Below are positions 1 through 7,089 of a DNA stretch of 17,526 bases, piece by piece; the first letter of the stretch is position 1; each line of letters starts with the position of its first letter. Made by a program: the position numbers and the translations under genes. This DNA comes from Geminicoccus sp035556675 (lineage in GTDB: Bacteria > Pseudomonadota > Alphaproteobacteria > Geminicoccales > Geminicoccaceae), in contig NZ_DATMFZ010000366.1 in NCBI RefSeq assembly GCF_035556675.1, positions 1 through 17,526 of the forward strand, given 5' to 3'. The notes under the pieces are model-generated. The model had not been told where the DNA came from, made no database searches, and saw nothing but the letters and a program-made list of their open reading frames with translations.

Positions 1-1
1 G

Positions 2-235
2 CACAAGGACTATGCCGGGTTCATTCCGGCACCCGGCCACCAGCTGGGCTTCAACGACATCAAGACCATCGAGGTCGCGGAGATCGTGCGCAGCCTGTGC
101 GGGCAGGGGCAGCAACTCGTGCCGGACTTCCGCGAGGCCGCCGAGATCCAGGCAGTGATCGACGCCATGCTGATGTCGGCCAGGACCGGGACCTGGGTGT
201 CGGTCGACGAGGTGGCGCGGGTGGCCGGCCGATGA
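2..235 (+). CDS. Gfo/Idh/MocA-family oxidoreductase, C-terminal end (partial)
   Basis: The last 77 residues of a protein whose start lies outside the window. The fragment contains PAPGHQLGFNDIKTIEV followed by PDFREAAEIQAVIDAML and a final WVSVDEV. This is the usual C-terminal end of NAD(P)-dependent Gfo/Idh/MocA sugar or inositol dehydrogenases, where the substrate domain closes back and a helix precedes the terminal strand. The Rossmann NAD-binding domain and the catalytic Lys/His lie upstream and cannot be seen. Its TGA overlaps the ATG of the next gene (ATGA), so the two are probably translationally coupled. That is an odd pairing, because the next gene is a nucleic-acid methyltransferase. 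The family call is fairly secure; the substrate is unknown. Confidence 0.8.
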   Translation, partial: HKDYAGFIPAPGHQLGFNDIKTIEVAEIVRSLCGQGQQLVPDFREAAEIQAVIDAMLMSARTGTWVSVDEVARVAGR

Positions 236-867
236 GCCTGGCCCCGCCGCCGAAGGCGGGCAGCTATCGGACCATCTATGCCGACCCGCCCTGGACGTTT
301 GGCACCTGGTCGGAACGGGGCAAGGGGCGCAGTGCCGAGGCGCATTACGACACGCTCGGCATCGACGGCATCGCGGCACTGCCGGTGGCGGACTGGGCAG
401 CGAAGGACGCCGTGCTCCTGATGTGGATCACCGACCCGCTCCTGCCGCGCGGCCTGGAGGTGATCCGCGCCTGGGGCTTCACCTACAAGACGGTGGGCTT
501 CCACTGGACCAAGCAGAACCGCTCCGGGGACGGCTTCTTCACCGGCATGGGTTTTTGGACCCGGGCCAATCCCGAACTCTGCCTGCTCGCCACCCGCGGC
601 AAGCCCAAGCGCCGCTCGGGCGGGGTCAAGCGGCTGGTGGTGGCGCCCAGGCGCGAGCATTCGCGCAAGCCCGACGAGGTGCGCGACCGGATCGAGGCCC
701 TGTGCGACGGGCCGTACCTGGAGATGTTCGGCCGGGACAGCCGGCCAGGCTGGGACATCTGGGGCAACGAGGCCGGCCTGTTCGACCAGGGCCCGGTGCG
801 CACCCGCCGCCGCCCGTCGCGCGAGCCGCCGCTGCCCGCGGGGGCGGAGGAACTGCCGGAGGCCTGA
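232..867 (+). CDS. MT-A70-family N6-adenine methyltransferase
   Basis: A protein of 211 aa. The family signature DPPW is at residues 18-21 (IYADPPWTFG). The later blocks LLMWIT, WTKQNR, ELCLLATRGKPKR, REHSRKPDEVRDRIE and the closing GWDIWGNE are also characteristic of the bacterial and phage MT-A70 branch. The family transfers a methyl group from S-adenosylmethionine to the N6 of adenine; for bacterial members the target is usually taken to be DNA. I chose ATG 232 because it overlaps the upstream stop (ATGA) and puts the DPPW motif near the N-terminus as usual; longer in-frame extensions run through the upstream gene. No restriction endonuclease or specificity subunit is visible nearby, so it looks solitary. 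A phage origin is possible but unsupported by neighbours. Target sequence unknown. Confidence 0.88.
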   Translation: MSLAPPPKAGSYRTIYADPPWTFGTWSERGKGRSAEAHYDTLGIDGIAALPVADWAAKDAVLLMWITDPLLPRGLEVIRAWGFTYKTVGFHWTKQNRSGDGFFTGMGFWTRANPELCLLATRGKPKRRSGGVKRLVVAPRREHSRKPDEVRDRIEALCDGPYLEMFGRDSRPGWDIWGNEAGLFDQGPVRTRRRPSREPPLPAGAEELPEA

Positions 868-891
868 GCGGCATGCCGGTATGGCAGCCGC
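868..891 (+). terminator. Possible hairpin terminator after the MT-A70 gene
   Basis: GCGGC-A-TGCC, loop GGTAT, GGCA-GCCGC forms a 9-bp stem with one bulged A, starting at the base after the methyltransferase stop codon. It is followed by a pyrimidine-rich stretch (ACTTCCTCC) but not a true T-tract. It may be a weak intrinsic terminator or an RNA-stabilising hairpin. Confidence 0.4.
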
Positions 892-966
892 GACTTCCTC
901 CATCCGGCGCGGCTCAATCATGGCAGGCTGGTCCTGCCGTCTGCCGCCAGCGACCGGAAGCAGCCC

Positions 967-1392
967 ATGCAGACCCTTTCGCCGCATCTGTTCAGCCGCC
1001 GCCATGCCGTGCGGGAGGAGCAGGCAAGGCACATGGCCCTGCTGATCCGCCTCCTGGAGGCAGCCGCTCGGCGCGCACGCATTGGTCCCGACGACCACGA
1101 GCGCTTCTACCGGCTGCCGGAATACGAGCTGTGCATGGGAGGAGCCTATGCGCTGGGCTTCGTCTGCCGGGACATCCCGCCAGACGACGTGCTTCTGCAC
1201 CTGATCGAGGCGCGGCCGGAACTCCTGAACGACCTGCCGCTCTCCGAACTGCGCCGCTACCTGCACCTGCTGATGCGCGCCGAGCGGTGGAACTCTCCTG
1301 GGGCAAGCCTGATACTGGCGGCCCTAAAGGCCGGTGCGCTGCAACTGCTGGCGCAGCGGCTGGAATCCGATGTCCGGCTGCGGCCATCCTAG
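967..1392 (+). CDS. Small uncharacterised protein, possibly DUF6508-like
   Basis: A 141-aa predicted cytoplasmic protein without a signal peptide or membrane segment. ATG 967 has a good ribosome-binding site (GGAAG at 956-960, 6-nt spacing), which supports a real gene. The sequence is mostly alpha-helical in character and rich in Leu, Arg and Ala. The C-terminal pattern YLHLLMRAERW, then about 10 residues, then LKAGALQLLAQRL resembles the RGERF...G.L...L.RL arrangement I recall for DUF6508 proteins. That is recollection rather than a search result. No catalytic residues can be named. It sits alone between two hairpins, so it is probably its own transcription unit or the tail of the preceding one. 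Function unknown. Confidence 0.6.
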   Translation: MQTLSPHLFSRRHAVREEQARHMALLIRLLEAAARRARIGPDDHERFYRLPEYELCMGGAYALGFVCRDIPPDDVLLHLIEARPELLNDLPLSELRRYLHLLMRAERWNSPGASLILAALKAGALQLLAQRLESDVRLRPS

Positions 1393-1402
1393 GTTGGCCG
1401 CA
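1379..1402 (+). terminator. Hairpin overlapping the stop codon of the small gene
   Basis: TGCGGCCA (1379-1386) pairs perfectly with TGGCCGCA (1395-1402) across an 8-nt loop. The TAG stop at 1390-1392 lies in the loop. No T-tract follows, so terminator function is tentative. Confidence 0.35.
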
Positions 1403-1519
1403 AGTCCACAAGGCGCTGGCAGGTGAGAGGCGGACGATCCCTCCAGCGGGTTGGCGGAGCCGGGCTTCGCTCCTAGCATCGCGTCCCCGCGGCTGTGCCG
1501 CGTGGTACGGAGGCAGGGC

Positions 1520-2965
1520 ATGGCCAGGATCGTGGATGCAGTCTCCCTCGACCGGGCGCTGGGCGAGCTCGAGGCGGCGCGTTCCTGGAGCCCCAGGGTC
1601 GTGTCGCGCCTGGAGGCCCTGATCACGGCGGGCGAGGACGGGGACCTGTTCCGCGTCAACCCGCTCACCTTCGCGAAGGAACGCGGTGTCGCCACCGAGG
1701 AGGCGGTCGACCTGCTCCTGCACGCGACGGCCCTGGGCCTGTTCGAGATGGACTGGCTGCTGGTCTGCCCGCGCTGTGCCTGCGCGGTGAAGAGCTTTGC
1801 CCATCTGCGCGCGCTCAAGAGCCGGTATCGCTGCCCGGAATGCCACCACGACTACGAGGCGGCGCTGGACGACTTCATCGCCGTGTACTTCAGCGTGTCG
1901 CCAAAGATCCGCACGATCCGCTACCACCGCCCGGAGACGCTGGAGCCGTTCGACTATCTCTACGTCTTCCGCGGCGTGCGCGAAGGCATCGCCCCGGACG
2001 GGACCTCGTTCGTCGAGGCGTGCCGGCGGGCCCTGCACGGCATCGGCTATCTGGAGCCGGGCGAGACCCGGAGCTTCGCCTTCGAGGCGGCGGAGGGCAT
2101 GGTGTTCGGGCTGAGCCGCGACGCGGATGGCGGGTTCGCCCTCCGGGTGGAGGGCCGGCCGGCCGAGGTGCCGCAGCGCCTGACGCTCATCTGGCACGGC
2201 CAGGACTACGTCCCCGACCAGGCCGCCATCACCCCGGGGCCGGTCGTCCTCGACATCACCAACGACACGCCTCAGCGCGGCATCGTGGCGATCCTGCAGG
2301 GCGGTGCCGCGGACGAATACGGCTTCCTGCGCTTCGAGCCCTATCTCACCGGCAAGCGCCTGATCACCAGCCAGACCTTCCGCAGCCTGTTCCGCTCGGA
2401 GACCATCGGCGGGGCCGAGGGGCTGGCAATCCGCGACGTTGCGCTGCTGTTCACTGACATCAAGGGCTCGACCCGGCTCTACCAGCGGATCGGCGACCTG
2501 AACGCGTTCGAGCTGGTGCAGCAGCATTTCGACCGGCTGCGCGAGGCCACGGGCCAGCATGGCGGAGCGATCGTGAAGACGATCGGCGACGCGGTGATGG
2601 CAGTCTATCCGGACGCCGCCCGGGCCGTGGCGGCAGCCCTGGAGATGCGGGACGCGATCCGGCGGTTCAGCGCCGGCCAGTCCGACCGCGTGGTCGCGGT
2701 CAAGATCGGCATCCACCACGGTGCCGCCATCGCGGTCACCCTGAACGACCAGCTGGATTATTTCGGCCATACCGTGAACATCGCCTCACGCGTCCAGCAG
2801 ATGGCCGGAGCCGGCGAGATCTGGCTCACGGAGGACGTGTGGAGCTATCCGGGCGTGCAGAAGCTGCTGGATGGCCAGGCGGCGCAGCATGAGGTCGCAC
2901 GGTTCCAGGGCATCGAGCAGCCGATGAACCTGGTGCGGCTGCCCGGCCCGGTGGAGCCCGTCTGA
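1520..2965 (+). CDS. Class III adenylate/guanylate cyclase with N-terminal DUF5939-type zinc-ribbon region
   Basis: A 481-aa soluble protein that makes a cyclic nucleotide (most likely cAMP) from its NTP. Residues ~45-300 match the DUF5939 pattern seen ahead of some bacterial cyclase domains: a helical start (VDLLLHATALGLFEMDW), then a zinc-ribbon-like C83-x2-C86...C105-x2-C108, then beta-rich sequence. The catalytic domain covers ~305-475. All canonical class III residues are present: metal aspartates D313 (LFTDIKGST) and D357 (KTIGDAVMA), 44 residues apart; purine-specifying K353 and D413; transition-state N420 and R424 (DYFGHTVNIASR). The Lys/Asp pair favours ATP over GTP. ATG 1520 has GGAGG at 1509-1513; an in-frame ATG at 1451 lacks this. 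No membrane segment is visible, so the N-terminal region is probably a cytosolic sensor. The gene is solitary. Confidence 0.92.
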   Translation: MARIVDAVSLDRALGELEAARSWSPRVVSRLEALITAGEDGDLFRVNPLTFAKERGVATEEAVDLLLHATALGLFEMDWLLVCPRCACAVKSFAHLRALKSRYRCPECHHDYEAALDDFIAVYFSVSPKIRTIRYHRPETLEPFDYLYVFRGVREGIAPDGTSFVEACRRALHGIGYLEPGETRSFAFEAAEGMVFGLSRDADGGFALRVEGRPAEVPQRLTLIWHGQDYVPDQAAITPGPVVLDITNDTPQRGIVAILQGGAADEYGFLRFEPYLTGKRLITSQTFRSLFRSETIGGAEGLAIRDVALLFTDIKGSTRLYQRIGDLNAFELVQQHFDRLREATGQHGGAIVKTIGDAVMAVYPDAARAVAAALEMRDAIRRFSAGQSDRVVAVKIGIHHGAAIAVTLNDQLDYFGHTVNIASRVQQMAGAGEIWLTEDVWSYPGVQKLLDGQAAQHEVARFQGIEQPMNLVRLPGPVEPV

Positions 2966-2994
2966 AGCGCCGGATGGTGAACGGGGCCGGCGCT
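2966..2994 (+). terminator. Hairpin directly after the cyclase gene
   Basis: AGCGCCGG (2966-2973) pairs perfectly with CCGGCGCT (2987-2994) across a 13-nt loop, starting at the base after the cyclase stop. It lies between two convergent genes, which fits a terminator. No T-tract. Confidence 0.45.
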
Positions 2995-3043
2995 GACATG
3001 GGACCTGGCGACCATGTCCAGGGCACTCCGCAGGTTCCGGCCG

Positions 3044-3063
3044 GCCGGGGCGGCGACCCCGGC
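3044..3063 (-). terminator. Hairpin just beyond the YHYH gene
   Basis: GCCGGGG (3044-3050) pairs with CCCCGGC (3057-3063) around a 6-nt loop, 7 nt past the stop of the minus-strand YHYH gene. Position and stem suit a terminator for that gene. No U-tract on the minus-strand transcript. Confidence 0.35.
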
Positions 3064-3070
3064 GCTCATC

Positions 3071-4771
3071 TCAGTCCCCGTGCAGCTTCTGTTGCCAGAG
3101 GGTGGTCACCGCGCCGCTCAGGTTCGAGCCGGCTTCGTCCCTGCCGGTAACGCCCAGATCGAACAGGGTCGTCAGATCGTCGGCATGCTCGGCGAAGTAG
3201 GCGATCCGTTCCTCGTTCTCGATCGTGTCGTTGAAGGCATCCGTCCTGCTCTTGTACTGGATGCCCACCACGTAGGGAAAACTGGCAGCACTCAGCCGAT
3301 TCTCGTCGTCGACCGTGGCGGCAAAGGGCGTCACGTAGTGATAGGCGTGCGCCCCGCGGTCCGGCAGGTAGCTGGAGATGCCGTTGTAGAAGTCGAGATC
3401 CCCGTAGCCGGCTACGTATTCGTAGTCTTCGGCAAAGCTGCCCAGCCTCGCCTCGAAGTAGAACTTGTCGACATCGGCGATCTGATAGCTGGCCGGCAGG
3501 ATCTGGGCGTCGAAATCCGGTCCCCAGAGTTCGGAGCTGCCGATCAGATAGTTCCTGGTCGTGGCGCTCGTGCCGTCCGGTATCGCCACCCGGCCTTCCC
3601 AATAGACATAGCCCTGCTCGTCACGCTGGAGGCCGACCGAGGCCTGCAGTGCGGCGATCTCGGCGGCAAGGCGCTCATCCGTGCCGGCATAGACGACCGG
3701 ACCCTCGCTCGCATCATCGCGATAAAGCACGTCGGCCTTGTCCAGCTGGAACAGGTTCAGCAGCTGGCTGCCTGAGACCTGGCTGCCGTCCCAGTTGATC
3801 ACTGCCCATCCGGGCAGCGAGCTGCGGTGACCGGTGCCCTGTTCCGTCAGCCAGCGGCGCGGCACATAGCTGCTGGTCAGCACCTTCAGGCCAGAGCTCT
3901 GGTCGGTCGAGCCATAGCCGATCGGGCCGTAGATCGGATTGCTGTCCATCGCGAAGCCCAGCAGCCTGGAATGCTCCAGCCTGCCGGCGACGAAGGGATC
4001 CTGCAGCTGATGGAGCAGGAGGTTCGAGACCCGATGATTGTGGTAGATGCCGCGGCTGGTCGGAAACTGCGGCAGGTTGGACGGGGTGGCGTGCGAGATG
4101 TCGGAATTGACGATCAGCGCCTCGGCCACATTGGCGTCATAGGACCATAGCCCCTTGTCGGCATAGGAGAACGTGTCCGTATAGTTGAAGATGCTGACAC
4201 CGTTGACGAAGATGCCGACCGTGCCCCGGTCGCTCAAGTCGTGGACGGCACGTTCATCTTCGGCCGGTTCCGACGAGATGCGGTAGATGCCATAGGTCTC
4301 GCCAGGCTTGAAGCTGGAGAACACCTCCGGCATCTCCATCTGATAGTCGGGGATGCCACTCACATAGACGAGCGCATCCTTGCCATCCTCGGAGATCTGC
4401 ACGGCGACCACGTCCGCCGGGATCTTATCGACGACCTTCGTCCAGCTGTCCTGATCGCTGAAGCCGAAGCAGGGATTGGCCTTGTCCAGGTTCATGCGCA
4501 GATGGGACAGCACATTCTGCCACAGATCCGTCTTCTGCAACGCCGCAAATGGCTCGGCCGCACCGAAAGGTGGCTCAAGCACCTGACGCTGCCCCTCGCC
4601 GAGAACGCCAGCGGTCGTGCATGGGAAGGTCGCTTCCGTCACATGGCGGGCCGCCTCATGGCCGAGTGCCGGGAGCGCCAGGCTCATCAGTCCAGCAAGC
4701 ATGGCAGGCGCTAGAACAGCATTGCCTGTCTGGCGCAGGCACCTCTTCGTGGGCTTCTGTACTGTGTGCAT
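3071..4771 (-). CDS. Secreted YHYH-domain protein
   Basis: A 566-aa protein with a Sec-type signal peptide: basic start, hydrophobic core LAPAMLAGLMSLALPALG, probable cleavage near residue 38 before HEA. The region ~170-300 matches the YHYH family. IYHNHRVS (YHNH at residues 243-246, a YHYH variant) is followed by HSRLLGFAMDSNPIYGPIGY (D276, PIYG 279-282), equivalent to the family's HSPLIGWAFDGFPIYG. The His cluster could bind metal, but the family has no established function that I know of. The C-terminal ~250 residues, rich in Tyr and Asp (including AYHYV), are not recognised and make the protein longer than a bare YHYH domain. One sampled 60-nt line of the gene (3181-3240) is 58% G+C against 80% in a LacI-gene line, hinting at different ancestry. 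It is divergent from an XRE-type regulator, its most likely controller. Confidence 0.82.
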   Translation of the reverse strand: MHTVQKPTKRCLRQTGNAVLAPAMLAGLMSLALPALGHEAARHVTEATFPCTTAGVLGEGQRQVLEPPFGAAEPFAALQKTDLWQNVLSHLRMNLDKANPCFGFSDQDSWTKVVDKIPADVVAVQISEDGKDALVYVSGIPDYQMEMPEVFSSFKPGETYGIYRISSEPAEDERAVHDLSDRGTVGIFVNGVSIFNYTDTFSYADKGLWSYDANVAEALIVNSDISHATPSNLPQFPTSRGIYHNHRVSNLLLHQLQDPFVAGRLEHSRLLGFAMDSNPIYGPIGYGSTDQSSGLKVLTSSYVPRRWLTEQGTGHRSSLPGWAVINWDGSQVSGSQLLNLFQLDKADVLYRDDASEGPVVYAGTDERLAAEIAALQASVGLQRDEQGYVYWEGRVAIPDGTSATTRNYLIGSSELWGPDFDAQILPASYQIADVDKFYFEARLGSFAEDYEYVAGYGDLDFYNGISSYLPDRGAHAYHYVTPFAATVDDENRLSAASFPYVVGIQYKSRTDAFNDTIENEERIAYFAEHADDLTTLFDLGVTGRDEAGSNLSGAVTTLWQQKLHGD

Positions 4772-5124
4772 CTGACGATTGATCCGTAACGGGCCTTGCT
4801 GCGAGGAAGAGTGGCGGCGAAAGTCGCATAATATATTTTTGGTCAGGAGATTTTGCCTTGGAGAAGACGGAATGTACTCCTGCGAACATCATCTGAATAT
4901 CTTGATGATATTTCCGTAATATCAAGAATATACATTGGAAGTGTCCCGTTGCTCGTAGCGGGACAAGCGTACATCCTGCTCGATCAGCATTATCGGCCGA
5001 ACTGCGGATTGACTACTTATAAGAAATAAGCGCAGTTCCGTTGATGTCCCTCGGGCGACTGGCCCCGCAATGCCTGGCCCGGCGGGCGGTCCCAGATGGT
5101 CGGGTCGCATCGGGAGGAAGAAGC
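4772..5124. promoter_or_regulatory. A+T-rich divergent promoter region between the YHYH and XRE genes
   Basis: A 353-bp non-coding stretch between two divergent starts, with the lowest G+C in the window: 18 of 60 bases at 4881-4940. It holds TATATT-type -10-like sequences around 4828-4840 for the minus-strand YHYH gene. It also holds overlapping inverted repeats at 4888-4926 and a 7-bp hairpin (TGTCCCG 4942-4948 / CGGGACA 4959-4965). A TTGACT-type -35-like element occurs near 5010, without a well-placed -10. I could not define a complete promoter on either strand. The remainder, nearer the regulator, is ordinary G+C-rich leader. Confidence 0.55.
4888..4926. promoter_or_regulatory. Nested inverted repeats, candidate regulator-binding site
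   Basis: Two overlapping dyads lie in the A+T-rich spacer. ATCATC (4888-4893) is inverted at GATGAT (4904-4909). CTTGAT (4901-4906) is inverted at ATCAAG (4921-4926); with a 3-nt slip the longer arms CTTGATGATATT and AATATCAAG also pair. They lie 117-155 bp upstream of the YHYH start. The neighbouring XRE-type regulator is the obvious candidate ligand, but nothing in the sequence proves binding. Confidence 0.4.
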
Positions 5125-5787
5125 TTGCAGGCCCCGATCAACGCCGCTGTTACGACCGCGGAGGCGACGATCGCAGAGCGATTCGGCGCCCGGCTCAGGG
5201 CATGGCGCCGTGCCCAGGGCCTCAAGCAGGCGGCGCTAGCCGAGCAGTTGGGGGTTTCCCAGCCAGCCGTGGCCCGCTGGGAACGGGGGCTGGACCTGCC
5301 GTCACCCGCGAGGCTCGCCCGGCTTCAGGAGCTGATGGCTGGCGCCATACGCGACGAGCTGGCGCTGGACCGGCTGTTCATCGGCCGTCAGTCGGCCATT
5401 CGTGCCCTGATCGACTGCGACGGCATACGGATGGTGACCTTCTCCGCGGGGTTCCGCAGCATCTGGCCGACGTCCAGTGCTCTGCTGGACATTCCGTTGA
5501 TGGACCACCTGATCAATGAAGCCGGCCATCTCATGCACGATGCCGAGCTGAGCCACGCCGTGCGGACTGGTTCGCTCTGCCTGGCCTCCGGCATCAGCGA
5601 GCGCCATATCGATCTGCCGATCGACGTCAGCATCCGCCACCGCTGGCATGTCTGCTTTCGTCGCTATGGCGCGCGCCTGCTGGCGGACATGGTCTACGAG
5701 CCCTGTGCAGCCGACCTGCCCGTCGGCATCACCGACCTGGTCCGGATCGAGGCCGTGGGAGACATCCTGGCTATCCAGGAAGTCTGA
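5125..5787 (+). CDS. XRE-family HTH transcriptional regulator (TTG start)
   Basis: A 220-aa protein. An N-terminal Cro/CI-type helix-turn-helix spans ~14-70: FGARLRAWRRAQGLKQAALA, then QLGVSQPAVARWERGLDLPS. The ~130-residue C-terminal part (RLFIGRQSAIRALIDCDGIR onward) is alpha/beta in character and may be a PAS-like sensing domain; that is inference. I chose TTG 5125 because it has an excellent ribosome-binding site (GGGAGG at 5112-5117, 7-nt spacing), whereas the in-frame TTG 5041 and ATG 5044 have none and would add 28 or 27 residues of low-complexity sequence. It is divergent from the YHYH gene across the repeat-bearing spacer, so it probably controls that gene and itself. Signal unknown. 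Confidence 0.82.
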   Translation: MQAPINAAVTTAEATIAERFGARLRAWRRAQGLKQAALAEQLGVSQPAVARWERGLDLPSPARLARLQELMAGAIRDELALDRLFIGRQSAIRALIDCDGIRMVTFSAGFRSIWPTSSALLDIPLMDHLINEAGHLMHDAELSHAVRTGSLCLASGISERHIDLPIDVSIRHRWHVCFRRYGARLLADMVYEPCAADLPVGITDLVRIEAVGDILAIQEV

Positions 5788-5794
5788 GGTCAGT

Positions 5795-5844
5795 CTGCCG
5801 GCGGGATTCACCAGGAACAGGGAATTCTACTCCGCCGCCGGCAG
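5795..5844. terminator. Long-loop hairpin between convergent XRE and EEP genes
   Basis: CTGCCGGCGG (5795-5804) pairs perfectly over 10 bp with CCGCCGGCAG (5835-5844), leaving a 30-nt loop that contains the stop codon of the minus-strand EEP gene. It may act as a bidirectional terminator for the two convergent genes. The long loop and lack of a T-tract keep confidence low. Confidence 0.35.
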
Positions 5845-7089
5845 CGCCACGTTGAGGCCCAGCCGCGCGCTCACCCCGGCATGGTCGGAGGGCCACAGCC
5901 GCCAGCCGTCGAGCGGCCAGGTCCTGCCGGCGGCCTCGGCGCCCACCACCCGCAGCTGGCGCGGCTGGATCGGCTCCTGGACGAAGATCAGGTCAACCCG
6001 CTGCGCCAGCTCCGTGCGCGGGTTGCGCAGGTTCGCCGGCTGGCAGCAGGTGGCGCCCGGCAGGCTGCCGTAGCGGAGCTTCCAGGCATCGACCAGCCCG
6101 GCCCCGGTGAGGACGGCATAGGCGCTGCCTTCGGGCGCCCGGCCATAGGCGTCCGGCCCCTCGCTGAACTCGCCCGCCAGGATCACCGGCGGCGTGGCCG
6201 GCCCGGAAGCGGCCGTCAGGGCGGCGACCAGCTCGGCGGCCTGGGCCGGTGCATGCTCGGCGCCACGCGCCAGCCGGGTGGTGACGAAGCGGAAGCTGCG
6301 CCCGCGGATCATCGTCTCGACCCCGACAAAGCCGTGCCGCGCGGTCAGGCGGGCGGCATTGCCCAGGCCCGGCAGGGGACGTGGCGGGTCGGCCCGGTAG
6401 CGGCAGCCATCCTCCGAGCGCAGGCAGCCGGCGAACTCGAAGGGGCGCGTTTCCACCGCGGCTTGGCGCAGGATCACGTTGCGGCCGTAGCCGCTGAGCA
6501 GGCCACGCTTGCCGTCGATCGTGAACGGAATGCCACGCAGCCGGCCGACGCCCGGCAGGGCCGTCTCGATCTCGCGCAGGTCCAGGTCGATCATGCTGGC
6601 GGCGACCCGGTAGTCGGCGCCGCGATCGCGCAGCGCGGCGAGCGTCGCCTCGAGCTGATCGCCGAACGCCCGGGCGATCGACGGGTCGCGGCAGGCGCCG
6701 GGCACGGGTGGCAGGTCCTGGCAGGTCAGGCGATAGACTTCCTGGAGGGCCACCAGGTCGGCACGCCAGCGGACGATCTCGGCGGCCTGCCGCTCGACCC
6801 GGCGCGGGAAATAGTTCTCGGCCACCTGGCGGAGCAGGGCCACTGCCGCCTCGCCTGGATCGCCGGCCGCCGCCGCATCGAGCAGCCCGTCGACATCGCC
6901 GCCCGGGTACTGGTTCTGCGTCATGACGTCGATCTCGCCCGGCCAGCGGCGCAGGTCCGGGCGGTCGGCGGCGCGTGCGCCGGTCGCGGCCAGGAGGATC
7001 CACGACAGGCAGAGTGCCACAGCGCCCAAGCAGGCACGCGCCGGCCAGGGCAGGGGCAACCGGAATGTCCGGAAAACAACGTGAAACAT
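5827..7089 (-). CDS. Secreted EEP-fold protein with degenerate catalytic motifs
   Basis: A 420-aa protein with a signal peptide (hydrophobic segment ACLGAVALCLSWILLAATGARA, cleavage near residue 40). EEP-fold landmarks are VMTQNQY at 55-61, DLVALQEVY with E117, QRVDLIFV and the terminal PSDHAGV. It is a paralogue of the next gene upstream (shared blocks: RGIPFTIDGK against RGLPFTIDGK, TCCQPANLRNP against TCCQAADLRNP, LWPSDHAGV). Two motifs intact in the paralogue have changed here. NTHL has become TTRL, so the catalytic His is R272. GDFN has become GEFS (E307, S309), replacing the Asp and Asn of the active site. NVILR also replaces DVILR. EEP enzymes are metal-dependent phosphodiesterases or nucleases; this copy may be inactive or altered. 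No frameshift or stop is present, so it is being maintained. Its start lacks a strong ribosome-binding site. Confidence 0.85.
   Translation of the reverse strand: MFHVVFRTFRLPLPWPARACLGAVALCLSWILLAATGARAADRPDLRRWPGEIDVMTQNQYPGGDVDGLLDAAAAGDPGEAAVALLRQVAENYFPRRVERQAAEIVRWRADLVALQEVYRLTCQDLPPVPGACRDPSIARAFGDQLEATLAALRDRGADYRVAASMIDLDLREIETALPGVGRLRGIPFTIDGKRGLLSGYGRNVILRQAAVETRPFEFAGCLRSEDGCRYRADPPRPLPGLGNAARLTARHGFVGVETMIRGRSFRFVTTRLARGAEHAPAQAAELVAALTAASGPATPPVILAGEFSEGPDAYGRAPEGSAYAVLTGAGLVDAWKLRYGSLPGATCCQPANLRNPRTELAQRVDLIFVQEPIQPRQLRVVGAEAAGRTWPLDGWRLWPSDHAGVSARLGLNVALPAAE

Noticed and set aside
992..2770. A 592-codon open frame antisense to the cyclase and its neighbours, plus similar long antisense frames at 10-1266, 9813-11708, 11650-13350 and 14239-15645
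   Set aside because: They mirror real genes with recognisable motifs on the other strand, have low-complexity Arg/Gly/Ala/Pro/Gln-rich translations and no family motifs. Long antisense frames are expected in G+C-rich DNA.
5041..5124. TTG 5041 or ATG 5044 as the start of the XRE regulator
   Set aside because: No ribosome-binding site precedes them and the added residues look like translated leader. TTG 5125 has GGGAGG at ideal spacing.
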